DNA from: Acanthosoma haemorrhoidale | Lineage: Eukaryota > Arthropoda > Insecta > Hemiptera > Acanthosomatidae | DNA: 64,000 nt | Assembly: GCA_930367205.1 (NCBI GenBank) | Contig: OV884015.1 | Location: 83,628,841 to 83,692,840, forward strand | Reading direction: 5' to 3' | Part shown: positions 12,111-23,159 of the stretch, in pieces | Position numbering within the stretch: position 1 is the first letter of the stretch | How the letters are laid out: every line of letters starts with the position of its first letter | Notes under the pieces: generated by a model | Database searches by the model: none | What the model saw: the letters and a program-made list of their open reading frames with translations, nothing else | Told to the model about the DNA's origin: nothing | Translations under genes and position numbers: made by a program

Positions 12111-13539
12111 AATTAAATAACACTATTCTAAAAAAATTGATGTATGTTTTCAGTGAATGAGAATGGCTTCCCAAAGCTTTTCAAACCATTTTTTATTTTG
12201 TTTACATCTCCTTAACACCAACATGCTCATGATACATAGCAGGACAACATAATATGAAAATGATACTATTAGCATTATAGTAATTCAATCAGGATGCGTG
12301 TTTGTCAAGTTAAAACTAGAAAACCGGATAATATAAAAATAGCTTATCAATAAAATAGGAACCTTATAATTTCAACTAAAAAATATGTCAACACTAGAGA
12401 AATTAAATAATACATCAAATACTCAAATAAAAAAAAATTTCTCTCAATCCATGGTTTAAACTTTTACAATTAGAGATGAACCCGTGGATAAATCCCTCCC
12501 TTAATGTAATATGCATACATTGCACAGAATACATCCGGTGAAGATAATTTTCTGAATACACCGGACGCGGGCTCTAATTGTGGTCGTAGTAAGCAAGTGG
12601 ATTAGACTGTGTGGAGTGGCCTACAGACCCTACAAGACAAGTTGAGCTTTGACTTATCATTTCACCACAAATTACACCTCATGAGCCCTTCTTACGCTAA
12701 GGGCCCAAACCAAACAAGACGACATATCGGGAGATTTGTAACCTTGTGTTGACAAGTGGGATTTAGGATGTCTCTGTATGATATTTTTCATGTTCATCTT
12801 CAAACATGAGTATAAAATAATGAATATCAGACGTAAAATTGATAAAATATTTGTTAAATATTAATTACTGGATTAATTGTTTTGTTTTGGTATATGGTAA
12901 TCAACACATCGCTTGACTTCTGTCTGCAGACTTGTTTCATGATGGCACTTGTAAAAAAGTTCCAGATCTAAAATTCAAAATTCAAAAGGTATGGTTTAAC
13001 AATTAATAAATCTTTAATACTAGGCCTAAGCTGCAATAATCACAAGGTATTCAGAAAAATAATAAAAAAAATCGATCCCTTAATACCTATCTAGTTTCTT
13101 TCCAACTTTAAACATTCCCCAAGTACAGAAAGCTGTTAAAGGTTTTATTCCTTTTATCTCCTATTAATTTAAGTTGAACATAAAGGTAGTGACGACTAGG
13201 AAAGTTAAGGGTACTCAGTACAATAAAGTTTAGTGAACTAACGGAAGGCAGATTAATTTTAATGGGAACAAAAGAAAGGAGATAATTTATTGGTGTAATG
13301 AAAGCCTTTACCTTCCTTTTAAAGCTTGCTGACTTGTAGATACCTTGTTATATCTTGCCTAGCACATTTTTCTTAATTTACATGATTATTTCACAATTAT
13401 TTGAAAATAACATATTTAGCGTATGAAGATGGATGATGGCTCGGGCAAAATAGAATGAAGTAGAAGGACGGGATGTGGATACGATTCTTATCGTTTGTGA
13501 GATAGTATCATGTATAATTTTATTCCATATGCTTGTTAT
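12111..13539. other. Non-coding DNA
   Basis: AT-rich with a more complex patch at about 12530-12760. No coding or repeat signal recognised. Confidence 0.4.
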
Positions 13540-13870
13540 TATATTTCAGGCCAGAATCCAAAGTAACTGAATGCCAGAAGAGAGAAACGCGGAAATGCCT
13601 CTCCGAACCAAAAACCACTTGAAGATATTGGGGAACAACTTATTTTGGATAAAGAGCAAAGACACGCAGTGAAGGGGACGCGGGAATGGCGAAGACAGGC
13701 GATCGATGTACGGGCAAAAGCCCACAGCACTGTTTGTTCTTTCTCCTTTATCTCGACTTTAACAGGATTTATGATTCTATTTTCTCTAGACCCTCCAAGT
13801 TCTCGACGCCCCAAGCCCCCTGAATAGCACCCTTCACCGGTCTCCTTCTTTCCCCCCTCCGTTTATTTTG
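13540..13870. other. GC-richer island of unknown nature
   Basis: Preceded by TTATATTTCAG, a passable splice acceptor ending at about 13549, and richer in GC than its flanks. Short open stretches occur on both strands, but none has a recognisable motif and none clearly ends at a splice donor. It could be a UTR exon, a regulatory element or nothing. Confidence 0.2.
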
Positions 13871-14494
13871 TTAGGATCCGTTTCCAATCAGTTTATCATA
13901 ATTTACTCATTCTAAAAGCTTTCAATTTCAGCAATGTCTACTTCCTCCATCTGATAGGAGAGCGCTTTTTATTTATGTTCCCCAATGTTCCACAGCTCTT
14001 GAGTATGCAAAATCCAAAGTGTGGAACTCAGAAAGGATTGCTCAGGTGTCAATAGCTCCACCATGGTTTTGGCAATTAGAAAATTTTTTTTTTTTCAGAC
14101 TATGATTTTTCACTTAAAAATGAATAAGGGTCATCAAATACTTAGGAAATATAAGTGGTAATTTCATTGGAAGCCAATGCATCACATCAAATTAGATTAG
14201 ATGTTTGCCCCTTCATATCCAAAAAAACGATTTTTGAATGAGATAGTGAATCCGATTCGTTCATGACTGCCCTATCAGGCAAGATAGATTGTTTTTTTGA
14301 AACAAACTAATTTTTTTTCAAGAGCAAAGACTGCTCTGCTTAACTTAATACTTGGTTTGTATTTAATTCATTGACCTTTGTGATTAGAATACCTTTAAAA
14401 TATCTTAAGGATTCTTCTGATTGTGTTTGAATCAAATAACTGAAATAGCTTAGTCAAAAGCTGTTTTTTTTAACAAATTCAAGTCTTTTTTGTT
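13871..14494. other. AT-rich non-coding DNA
   Basis: No gene or shared repeat recognised. It ends at the 12-bp target duplication of the family A LINE. Confidence 0.4.
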
Positions 14495-14506
14495 AGTATT
14501 ATTTTC

Positions 14507-16999
14507 AGCCACCTATTGGCCATCAGATCCCAACCGAAATCCTGATCTCCTTGACTTCTTTTTTTACAATAGTTTAGGAACACTAAACTATTCACTCAAG
14601 CGCCTCGATGACCTTTCCTCCGATCATAGCCCTTTATTATTAACCATTTCCTTAAGACCAATTCACAAACTGCCTCCTCCTTCATTTATTAGGGGCCCAG
14701 TTGACTGGGACCACTTCCGTCAGCTTCTTACAGAGTCCGTAAACCTCAAATTATCCCTGAAAACATCCCAAGACCTAGACGATGCAGTGCATTCTTTCAC
14801 TACTCTGGTCCAGAGGTCGGCTTGGGAGGCATCGTCACCCCATCGTCACACAAAAATCCACAATCATAATCGTTTACCTCAGCATCTCAAAGATCTAATC
14901 CAATCCAAACGCCGCTCCAGAACAGTGTGGCAAAGATCCCGGCATCCTATTGATCGTCGCACGTACAATCAGTACTGCCGATTGGTAAAGCGGCGATTGG
15001 CATCCTTCCGTTCCGATTCTTTCAATTCCTACCTCTCCTCTCTGTCCACCAGGGATAACTCCTTGTGGAACGTAACCAAAAAAATCCTAAAGTATCAACC
15101 TGTTTCACACCCACTCCGTCGTGATGATGGGTCCTGGGCGGCTTCGGATGGGGATAGGTCGGAGGAATTTGCTCTGCATCTTACCCATACTTTCACACCT
15201 CACCTTTCTCATCAAAGCCATACTCACAGCACAACTGTGGAAGATTTCCTCACTTCACCTATTCCTCTCTCTCTTCCACCAAAAGCCGTTAACCCCTCTG
15301 AGGTTAAATACCTTCTGAAAAACTTACCTTACCGAAAATATCCTGGATATGATCTCCTTACTCCTCAAATTCTCAAACAACTTCCTCCTAAAGCCATAAT
15401 ATTCCTAACCTACATATATAATTGCATAATCCGAACGACGCACTTTCCTCTCCTCTGGAAACACTCCATTATTGTCCTATTCGCCAAACCCGGTAAACCA
15501 CCCAATGACGCCTCATCTTATCGTCCAATTAGCCTACTCCCTATCCTCTCAAAAATATTTGAGAAACTCCTACTAAAACGTTTACTTCCCATTGTTGAAT
15601 CCAAAAACCTTTTTCCCACACACCAGTTTGGCTTCCGCCAACGACATTCCACTGCTCAACAAGGCCTTCGCGTTGTTGATCACATCTCCTCAGCCCTTGA
15701 AACCAAACAGTATTGCACTGCTGCCTTTCTCGATATAGCTCAAGCTTTTGACAGGGTTTGGCACGCAGGTTTGCTCTACAAGCTCAAAAGATATTTACCA
15801 CAGACCCTTTTCCTAATCCTACAGTCCTACCTTTCAAACCGCTTCTTCCAAGTCCGCTGTGGTTTAGAATACTCTAACTACTATCCCATAAGTGCAGGAG
15901 TTCCACAGGGCAGTGTCCTGGGCCCCATCCTCTATAACCTATACACCGCTGATGTCCCCTCTACTCCCAATACCTTCTTGGCCACATTTGCAGATGACAC
16001 TGCAGTCTTGTCATCCCATCCAGACCCCGACATAGCATCCCATAACCTTCAAAAACACCTTGACGAGATCGAGTATTGGTGCAATCAATGGCGGATCAAA
16101 GTTAATGAAGCAAAATACTCCCACATTACCTTCACCCTTTGTCGCAAGCCTGGTCCACTAGTTTATTTTAATTCTATTCCTCTCCCTGTATCCGAGACAG
16201 TACGGTACTTAGGCTTCCATCTTGACAAACGACTGACCTGGAACCCACATACGAGACTAAAAAGACAAGAACTAAACAGACGCTTTGGACAACTGTACAG
16301 ACTACTTCAAAGGACATCCCATCTCTCAATAGAAAATAAACTACTAATCTACAAAGTTATACTTAAACCAATCTGGACATACGGAATAGAGCTATGGGGG
16401 ACAGCAAAAAAGTCTAACATCAAGCGTATCCAATCCTTTCAATCAAAAGTCCTGAGAACAATAGTAAATGCCCCTTATTATGTCAGCAACAAAACCCTTC
16501 ATAACGACCTTAATATACCCTACATTCTAGAACTCATCCCTTCCAAGTTTACGAAATTCCACAGTAGCCTTTCCAACCACCCTAATCCTGTAGCACAGTC
16601 AATGCACTGCGCCACTCATCCCTATAATCCTCCTCGGAGACTGAAACGGCAGTGGCCTCGTGACCTGCTATAAACGCGTGACAGTGGGAGTCCTGGCAAT
16701 GGCCAGTCTCTCCAATCATGTCCTGAGCGTCTGTGGCTCTCACGCTCTTGGTCAGCATCCACTGGCTAGTATCCGGTGACGCGGCTGACGGAGGAGCGTG
16801 GGGGACTTCCCAAGACTCCGCTTTCTCTTTGCGGTGGATTTGGGGGGTCTCTGGGCTGTCTGTAAATATTGTATGAATGAGCGAGTGAATGATGAACTGT
16901 AAATATTGTATGAATGAGAGCATATATCTTAATTACTTATTGCCTTATAAAGGCAGATTGTAAATATTGCACAATAAAGGAATTACTAATAAATAAAAA
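14507..16999 (+). mobile_element. Jockey-like LINE, family A, 5'-truncated, with target duplication
   Basis: The element is bounded by the 12-bp direct repeat AGTATTATTTTC at 14495-14506 and 17000-17011. It is truncated inside the endonuclease domain and runs through RT to a 3' UTR. The 3' end reads CAATAAAGGAATTA followed by an A-rich (AATAAATAAAAA) tail. The left duplication directly abuts coding sequence, typical of incomplete target-primed reverse transcription. It serves as the reference for at least six other family A pieces in the window. An uninterrupted frame over 2.1 kb indicates a young insertion. Confidence 0.92.
14508..16673 (+). CDS. LINE ORF2 fragment: endonuclease C-terminus and reverse transcriptase
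   Basis: Partial ORF2 protein of a jockey-clade element; the full protein nicks target DNA and reverse transcribes its own RNA at the nick. The fragment opens with the end of the APE-type endonuclease (YWPSDPNRNPDLLDFF, then LSSDHSPLLL with the conserved SDH). A linker follows, then the RT: YRPISLLPILSKIFEKLL (about 15520-15570), HQFGFRQRHSTAQQ (about 15620-15660), AFLDIAQAFDRVWHAGLL (about 15720-15775), AGVPQGSVLGPILYNLYTADVP (about 15890-15955), FADDTAVL with the catalytic DD pair (about 15990), and a thumb ending at the TAA. The open frame begins upstream, but the bases before 14507 are host flank, so there is no real start codon. ORF1 and the promoter are missing; the copy cannot move on its own. 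Confidence 0.92.
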   Translation, partial: ATYWPSDPNRNPDLLDFFFYNSLGTLNYSLKRLDDLSSDHSPLLLTISLRPIHKLPPPSFIRGPVDWDHFRQLLTESVNLKLSLKTSQDLDDAVHSFTTLVQRSAWEASSPHRHTKIHNHNRLPQHLKDLIQSKRRSRTVWQRSRHPIDRRTYNQYCRLVKRRLASFRSDSFNSYLSSLSTRDNSLWNVTKKILKYQPVSHPLRRDDGSWAASDGDRSEEFALHLTHTFTPHLSHQSHTHSTTVEDFLTSPIPLSLPPKAVNPSEVKYLLKNLPYRKYPGYDLLTPQILKQLPPKAIIFLTYIYNCIIRTTHFPLLWKHSIIVLFAKPGKPPNDASSYRPISLLPILSKIFEKLLLKRLLPIVESKNLFPTHQFGFRQRHSTAQQGLRVVDHISSALETKQYCTAAFLDIAQAFDRVWHAGLLYKLKRYLPQTLFLILQSYLSNRFFQVRCGLEYSNYYPISAGVPQGSVLGPILYNLYTADVPSTPNTFLATFADDTAVLSSHPDPDIASHNLQKHLDEIEYWCNQWRIKVNEAKYSHITFTLCRKPGPLVYFNSIPLPVSETVRYLGFHLDKRLTWNPHTRLKRQELNRRFGQLYRLLQRTSHLSIENKLLIYKVILKPIWTYGIELWGTAKKSNIKRIQSFQSKVLRTIVNAPYYVSNKTLHNDLNIPYILELIPSKFTKFHSSLSNHPNPVAQSMHCATHPYNPPRRLKRQWPRDLL

Positions 17000-17045
17000 A
17001 GTATTATTTTCTTTGTTTAAATATGAATTGTACATAAGTATGAAT

Positions 17046-17748
17046 TTAATAAGTACAAAATATTTATTGTGATAAAATCACAATCTGCCTTATTGGGAAA
17101 TAAGTAGTTGTGTTCAATGTTCTCAATAATAACTTATTTACAATTTTTCATTCACTCGCTCGTTCAAACAGTATTTACAAACATCCATAGACCTCCCAAA
17201 TCTTCATAATTGTCACCTCCCTCGTATGCGAAAGAAGAAGCGGAGTCTCCGGAAGTCCCCCGCGCTGCTCAATCAGCCACCCCACAGGATAAGAACCAGT
17301 GGAGGATGACCAAGAACGTGAGAGCCATAGACGCTCAGGGTATGATTGGAGAAACTGGCCATTGCAAGGACTCCCACTAAGAAATATTGACAGCAGGTCA
17401 TGAGACCACTGCCACTTTAGTCTCCGAGGAGGTTTATAGGGATGTATGGTGCAGTGCAATGACTTTGCTACGGGATTAGGGTGGTTAGATAGGTTTCGAT
17501 GGAATTTCATGAAGTTAGAAGGGATGTTTTAGGATGTAGAGTTTATTAAGATCGTTGTTTCTGGCGTAATTAGGGGCATTGACTATTGTTCTCAGGAATT
17601 CAGACTGAAAGGCTTGGATGCGCTTGATGTTCGACTTTTTTGCTGCCTCTATGGCTCTATTCCTTATGTCCAGATTAGCCTTAGTATAACTTTGTAAATT
17701 AGTAATTTATTTTCTATTGAGAGATGGGATGTCCTTTGAAGTAGTCGC
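17046..17748 (-). mobile_element. LINE family A, 3'-end copy with 14-bp target duplication
   Basis: A 703-bp minus-strand copy covering the last part of the RT thumb and the 3' UTR. It is flanked by the perfect 14-bp repeat ACATAAGTATGAAT at 17032-17045 and 17749-17762. The coding part is frameshifted relative to the 14.5-kb copy (only a C-terminal stretch, about 17510-17390, stays aligned). It inserted 20 bases beyond the previous family A copy, in opposite orientation. Confidence 0.9.
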
Positions 17749-17762
17749 ACATAAGTATGAAT

Positions 17763-18858
17763 GAATTCTTACACCCCAATTAATAATGCTGTAAAAGAAA
17801 ATTGTAATTGTGCAAGTAAAGATCTTCGTTAAGCTCGAGGTTTCTATGAATGGACTTTAAGCAGATATCATTCATACAAAAGATAGTCAATATTTAAGTA
17901 CAGAAAAAAAGATGTGATCGATAACGCTTCATCAGCTATTAGGTTACTCAGGGTAGCAATTTATATAATGGGAGACTTTTCTTTTAGCTGATTGGAAACT
18001 GTCAGGGCATCTCTAAAGTTTCCCAGTATCCCATTTTCAACATGAGAATTAGTTACTTGTCCAGGGAATAAACAAATTACATTGATATACAATGAGGTTT
18101 TAGATTCAAAAGAATTGCATAATTTAGCTTTTGAAAATAACCCTAATTTTCGTTTCTTTTCCTTAATTCACAAGTGTTTACGTCTGCCCAACTCTGTAAT
18201 CCTCAGGCTATGAAAGTTATATTATATGTAAAAGAATAAAAACTTCAAAATTTATAAGAATACCGTATAGAAAATATGTAATAAAATAAATAAACAGTAT
18301 ACATAATACCTGTATAAAATCACAAATTAAATGCCCAAGAATCATAATACAAGCCAATGTTTTAGATCAAATAACTAGCTGCCTCACAACCATCAATTCA
18401 ATTCAAACTTCTATGGAGAAGTAGCTAAAATGGCAACAATTTAATTGCGACTAAACATAACACTCAATTACACAGAGCCTAGAAATTATCAGTTTTAATA
18501 TTAACATTTTTATTACTGGCCATTTTGCTGCATTTCGTCTCCAGGCTGTTATGGCTATAGACATAAATCTTATGCCTGGTGTATATATATACCTATACAC
18601 CAGCGTTTTGGCCTTTTCCTCATTTATGCAAAATTTTTATTTCACATTTGTCCGTCCCTGTTGCTATGATTTTCAGTTACCAAATGCCGAGAATATTTAA
18701 AAAATTTACTTGATAAGTGCTCTATATGCCCGCCATTTTTCGTCTAATAAAAACCATATAAAAAAAACAAAAACGACACAAATAGAATTTCAAAGATATT
18801 TGAAATATCATTGCTTTGCAAATCTACGATAAAAAACTTTCTTAACACGTCCTTGGAC
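17763..18858. other. AT-rich non-coding DNA
   Basis: No gene recognised. A short perfect hairpin lies at 18576-18603. Confidence 0.4.
18576..18603. repeat. Perfect 10-bp hairpin
   Basis: CTGGTGTATA pairs with TATACACCAG across an 8-base loop. No T-run follows, and no flanking gene gives it a role. Confidence 0.5.
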
Positions 18859-18873
18859 GTAGGTTGGAAAGCT

Positions 18874-18926
18874 TTTTTTTTTTTTTTTTTTTTCCCCTTC
18901 CTGGGCTTTTGGCCCACACGGGGAAT
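18874..18926 (-). mobile_element. 53-bp retroposon stub with 15-bp target duplication
   Basis: A T-run followed by about 33 bases of GC-richer sequence, flanked by the perfect direct repeat GTAGGTTGGAAAGCT at 18859-18873 and 18927-18941. On the minus strand it is a 3' end with a poly-A tail, an extreme 5' truncation of an unidentified LINE or SINE. Its body does not match families A or B. Confidence 0.8.
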
Positions 18927-18941
18927 GTAGGTTGGAAAGCT

Positions 18942-19500
18942 GTGCTCTAGTGGGTTTCTTTTTCCCAGAGTTTGTTTTTGGAAAAGAACATCTGCAAGTG
19001 TGCTGCTAAATGAAACGGAATATTCCCAATCTAACGATTTAAATGCTCTTTATGGGCTGTTTGTCAGGCCAATTAATGGTTGACGATCCCACTTGGGAGG
19101 GCATGCAAGGACAATAAAACCATTATAAAGGTTTGGGGCGCAGCTATCGACTGCAGTGGATTTGAGACGTCCAATTCTTCGAGTTAAGGGGGGGGGGGCG
19201 GAGTTTCATTTAATAGGCCATTAAGTCGTGGCGGTTCATTCCCGAACGAGCCAAACCGTTTAGTTCCCTGCCGGAGGAGTAATTTAATTAAAAGGGGAAG
19301 AGACGTCAAGAATGGGCAAGAGCGGTAATTAGTAAGATCAACAAAGGTCGTGGAGCGCCTCCAGCGCCCGTTGGGTCAAACAGACCCCCCTTCGCCCCCA
19401 GTACTTTCTTAATACAGTTAGCCACTTTTGACCAATCCTCCTTTATCGGGTTAGCGGCCCTTGGGCTTTAACGGATTTAAACTGAATCAAAAGTTCCTTC
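18942..19500. promoter_or_regulatory. Candidate conserved non-coding / regulatory patch
   Basis: GC-rich and complex compared with its surroundings, without open frames. It contains dispersed TTTATGG, CCATTATAAAGG, AATTTAATTAAAA and similar AT-cores embedded in unique sequence, plus a G9 run at about 19190. It resembles developmental enhancers in texture. No sequence-level proof. Confidence 0.25.
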
Positions 19501-21229
19501 TTTTTATTTCTTTCTCTTCACTTTCCATTTCTTTTAATAGCCCTTTCTATCTCTAAACAACAATTTTAACTTTTGATTGCTTTAACAGTTGTACTAAGGA
19601 AAAAAGTTTGGACTTCGATATAAAAATGTTCCGTGAAAACGTATCTCATAATGCTCCCTAGTTCTCGATAGTTAAATCTTGGCAATTAAAAACCTATTAG
19701 AGAAATATCATTCGCAAGTACTCCATAGAGGGAGACTTGGTATGACCACTTTATTAGGTTCTCCTGACGAAGATTTAATGCATATCACAAATTTATAATT
19801 TAACCGAGTTTTAGAAATCTATTAAATATTTTGATCGGAAATATATGTATGCCCATATCTCATTTAAGACTTCCCCTGACCTAATTTACATACCTTAAGG
19901 CAATAAAATAATATCAATTATGTCCATTTCATTAAGTTAATTTATACTCTTGCCTGGCAGTAATCATTTATATTTTCAGGTATTTTAATTCAGGTTATTA
20001 AAATATGGTTCGTATCCTTCCTTTACATCTCTAAACAAATTTACAAATAAACATTATAAAAAGTAAAGTTGAAGAATAAGCGGGAGATGAAAAAAAAAAG
20101 AAACGCCAAGGACTATTGTTGAAATAAATGATTCGCTAAAATGTTTACTTTAGTCTGATTTCTTAAAAAAATGTGATAAGAGAATTTTACAGAAACAGAT
20201 TATCCGTTCATTTTGTCAGGAGCATGAGGGATTTTAAATTTACAAATCTGATTCGTTTATTAATTGGTTTTTCTTTTTTAATTTTTAATGGTATTTGAAG
20301 AAAATTAGATGAAAGACGTTTCTGGCTTTGATCCAGTAAAGAGGAACGAACTTAGGGGCATTACATCCAGAATTATATATAATGGTCGATTGCTATTCAA
20401 TGGGATATTTCGTATTTTCTCATTGTACAACGTCTGTCACCAACTTAGTTGGCTCTGAAGCAGTCCAACTATATAATGGTACATTGCGGTTCATGATCAG
20501 AAGATAATTTATTGCAGAGCGTTGTAAGTATATATGTAGTGGGATAGTGGTAATTTTTAGAATATATTGAAAAAACACCGCAGATGAAAAGAATTTGGTT
20601 ATGATATATCAACATGAAGTAAGTGAGAAAAAATGGTCATAATAAAAATTACTTTATTTAAATCCTAATTTAAAAAGTAAATATTTAAGAAACTTTGCTA
20701 AATTTCATTATTTTTCGTTCACTTTCTACGTTTAACATTATTTCGAGTTTATACATTTATCTCATTAATTTATTTTATAATTATAAAAAATACTTTTTTA
20801 AAAAAATAGTTGATATAATTACATCAAAATAACAGACTTTGTGAAATAAAAAAAATGGTAATCGCATTCATCCTTAGATCGACTATTTATTAACTCATTT
20901 TACGAATTTCATATTAGTTTGTTACTGACTATGCTATCCTTACCTCTGGTCAATGCTTCAATTCAAAGAGTTTTTAATTTAAATATGAGAGGGGAAATTA
21001 ATTAACTAGTTTTTATAATATTCGTTCTATAAGAGTGACCTGTAGAAAGATTATAGAAATATAAAGAAAAAGAAAAAAAACTAAATATGGCTAGTCTGAA
21101 ATAAAAACGATTTTTTTTTCACTAAATTTAAAAAGAACTCACAAACCAATTGGTCCAGGTAAATGATAGTTTGATTAATAATGTAAAAAAATAATTTTTT
21201 ATCTGAAAATAAGGGTTTAGGGTAAGCGG
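19501..21229. other. AT-rich non-coding DNA
   Basis: No gene, RNA gene or shared repeat recognised. Confidence 0.45.
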
Positions 21230-21760
21230 GTGAAATTTGTCTTCATCATGAGCGTGCAGCGAGGGCCGAACAATGCAGCATTGTAGCCGGTCTAACAAGG
21301 GGAAGACAGCCTTTATCCCTCAGGAGGCGGGAGAGCGCTGTTAGGGATAAAGAGAGTATTTAAGCATCAATTTAGTTAGGTAATGGTTCAGGGAGGAGGG
21401 GGGGTGCTGAACAAACAGCCCGATCGGCGGGGGCTAAGACAATCCTCCCTCCCCCCCTCCCAGTTCTATTTAATTAAGACAGTCCAATATTGGTGAAGGG
21501 CAAACCAGAGCTATTAGGCGAGCCGTGCATTTATACTCCGCCATTAACTCACTTGTACAAGAGCCCAACTTAGTTTCCAATTACTCAGTCCAAGACTTAT
21601 TCCTCACTAAACTGATTCCTATCAAAGTTACTTTCGCGGAGGTTCCTGCGTGTTTTCTTAAGCGCCTTTCGAACGGGTCAAATCTAGCTGCAAAGAAAGT
21701 TACCTTGCTGTTGGAGTTACACGTGAGGGTCTTGAGTCTTGACTACCATTCTATCACGTT
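21230..21760. promoter_or_regulatory. Candidate conserved non-coding / regulatory patch
   Basis: GC-rich patch with GATA-type (TTATCCCT, GGGATAAAG) and Sox-type (AACAAT) cores and a G/C-run pair near 21395-21465. The 129-codon open stretch that overlaps it (21525-21914) starts at GTG and resembles no protein I recognise, so I do not call a gene. Confidence 0.22.
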
Positions 21761-21967
21761 ACACCCTCGTATTAATAACATTTTTGTATTTTGTAAAAAG
21801 ATATATCATTTATTATTTAATGTCGCCTTCGTTTGTGGTGTTCTACCTAAGGTATTCAATTTTGGCTTACAAGTAGAAAAATGTTTTCAAATTGAGATTT
21901 TATTGACTGGATAGTCCTTTAACCGTATTAGGTGTGGGTAACGTCAGATAGGGCATGGTTGTATCAA

Positions 21968-22430
21968 TACTTTGCATGTCCTTAGCGTCTGTGGCTATAG
22001 CACTCTTCGTCACCCTCCACAGGCTCTTATCCAGTGACGCGGCTGACAGAGGACCGTTTTATAAAATAACAAAACCTGTATATAATGTAGCGATGCTACA
22101 GGAAATATAAAAATGATTTGTAAATAGATTCGCCTAAGGATCTATAAGTATATATAATTATCTGTAAATTTAAAGGGGCTATAAAAGAAAAAACAACAAC
22201 AGAGGACCGTGGGAGACTTCCCAAGACTATGCTTCCTCTTTCACATGCGAGGGACGTGACAACCATGTGGACTTGGGAGGTCTCTGGGCTGTTTGTAAAT
22301 ACTGGATGAATGAACGAGTGAATGAAAATTGTAAATATGGTATGAATAAGATCATTTATCACAATTACTTATTGCCCAATGAGGCAGATTGTAATTTTAT
22401 AATAATAAAGTTGTAATAAAAAAAACAAAA
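21968..22430 (+). mobile_element. LINE family A 3'-UTR copy, interrupted by a short retroposon
   Basis: Matches the family A 3' UTR from the CCTTAGCGTCTGTGGCT stretch to the AATAAAG end with an A-rich tail. It is split by a 141-bp insertion at 22058-22198. No coding sequence remains. Confidence 0.85.
22058..22198 (+). mobile_element. Short retroposon (SINE-like), copy 2, nested in LINE A
   Basis: The insertion has an A-rich right end (AAAAGAAAAAACAAC) and is bounded by the 12-bp direct repeat ACAGAGGACCGT at 22046-22057 and 22199-22210. Comparison with the uninterrupted family A sequence shows exactly what was inserted. A second copy lies at 2326-2466. The TGTAGC-GAT-GCTACA palindrome is shared by both. 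Confidence 0.85.
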
Positions 22431-22625
22431 AAACTTTGCATTACAAACTGTAATAAGTATTTAATACAAGGAATTGATCCAGTAAACATTAAGCAGATAA
22501 ATACAAAAGACATAGAAAAGGTAAATTAGTTAGTAATCTTTTTTTATTAAGATTCATATTTGAATATTGTATTGAAATCGCTAAAATTTACAATTGTTAG
22601 AGATTTAAGCTATATCAATGTATAT

Positions 22626-22843
22626 AGTTATAGTGCACCCGTGCTAACATTCTAAGAACTATGAATCACCCCTTTGCTGACTCTTATTTAAACCCCGTGA
22701 GAATCAGAGAAGGAGGTCAGTCTATTGTATCTCATTAGCCCGTCACTATGCTAGATTAGATCTGTATATTACCATGTCATTTATGTTTGTTATTCAAAAT
22801 AAATCTTTTTAAAAAGTCTTGTGTGCTTTGAAGATATTTAACT
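22626..22843 (+). repeat. 5' LTR of the errantivirus-like element
   Basis: 218 bp, AGTTA...TAACT. It carries TATTTAAA at 22685-22692, an initiator-like TCAGTC at 22717-22722 (34 bases from the first T of the TATA-like box to the A) and AATAAA at 22798-22803. U3, R and U5 can thus be placed tentatively. By eye it matches the 3' LTR at every base. Confidence 0.95.
22685..22722 (+). promoter_or_regulatory. Predicted LTR promoter (TATA-like box and initiator)
   Basis: TATTTAAA followed by TCAGTC at the expected spacing for an arthropod pol II start site. Transcription would begin near 22719. Confidence 0.6.
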
Positions 22844-22861
22844 GGCGCCCGAACGTGGGAC
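22843..22861 (+). other. Primer-binding site, tRNA-Lys type
   Basis: TGGCGCCCGAACGTGGGAC directly follows the LTR, sharing its last T. TGGCGCCC is the complement of a tRNA-Lys 3' end as used by gypsy and lentiviruses. Confidence 0.85.
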
Positions 22862-23159
22862 TTGGGAGGAATTTTGAAGGTATTTAAAGTAACTTTGCGG
22901 AGCTTAGAATCGTGTGTAATACCGAAATCAAGCAGCATAACTACTTCTCTCCGTCTTGAGGAAGATTGCCACTGCGTATACAAGTATAGCAAGCATTCTC
23001 CACGACTACAGAGGTATCTTTCAACTTTCTGAAGATTTTCAAATCTTATCACCCGAGTTTCAAAACTATTTGTTGAGACTTCGCAGCACCAAGGAAGAAG
23101 ATTTTTCCACTGAAGACAACATACTTGATGGTAATTATAAGTAATTATAAGTTTATTGT
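22862..23159 (+). other. Leader region with candidate env splice donor
   Basis: The only ATG in the leader is at 23128-23130 and is directly followed by GTAATT, a plausible splice donor. If used, this AUG would lie at the end of the first exon of the env mRNA. In unspliced RNA it starts a short frame overlapping the gag start (to 23184). An open frame without an ATG spans 22941-23144 in the gag frame and closes with TAA before gag. Confidence 0.5.

Noticed and set aside
13539..13827. Exon of a host gene
   Set aside because: A splice acceptor-like site is present, but no donor or protein motif supports an exon, so it is listed only as an unknown island.
21525..21914. 129-codon open stretch on the plus strand
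   Set aside because: Starts at GTG, has no known motif and no splice or promoter context; likely chance.
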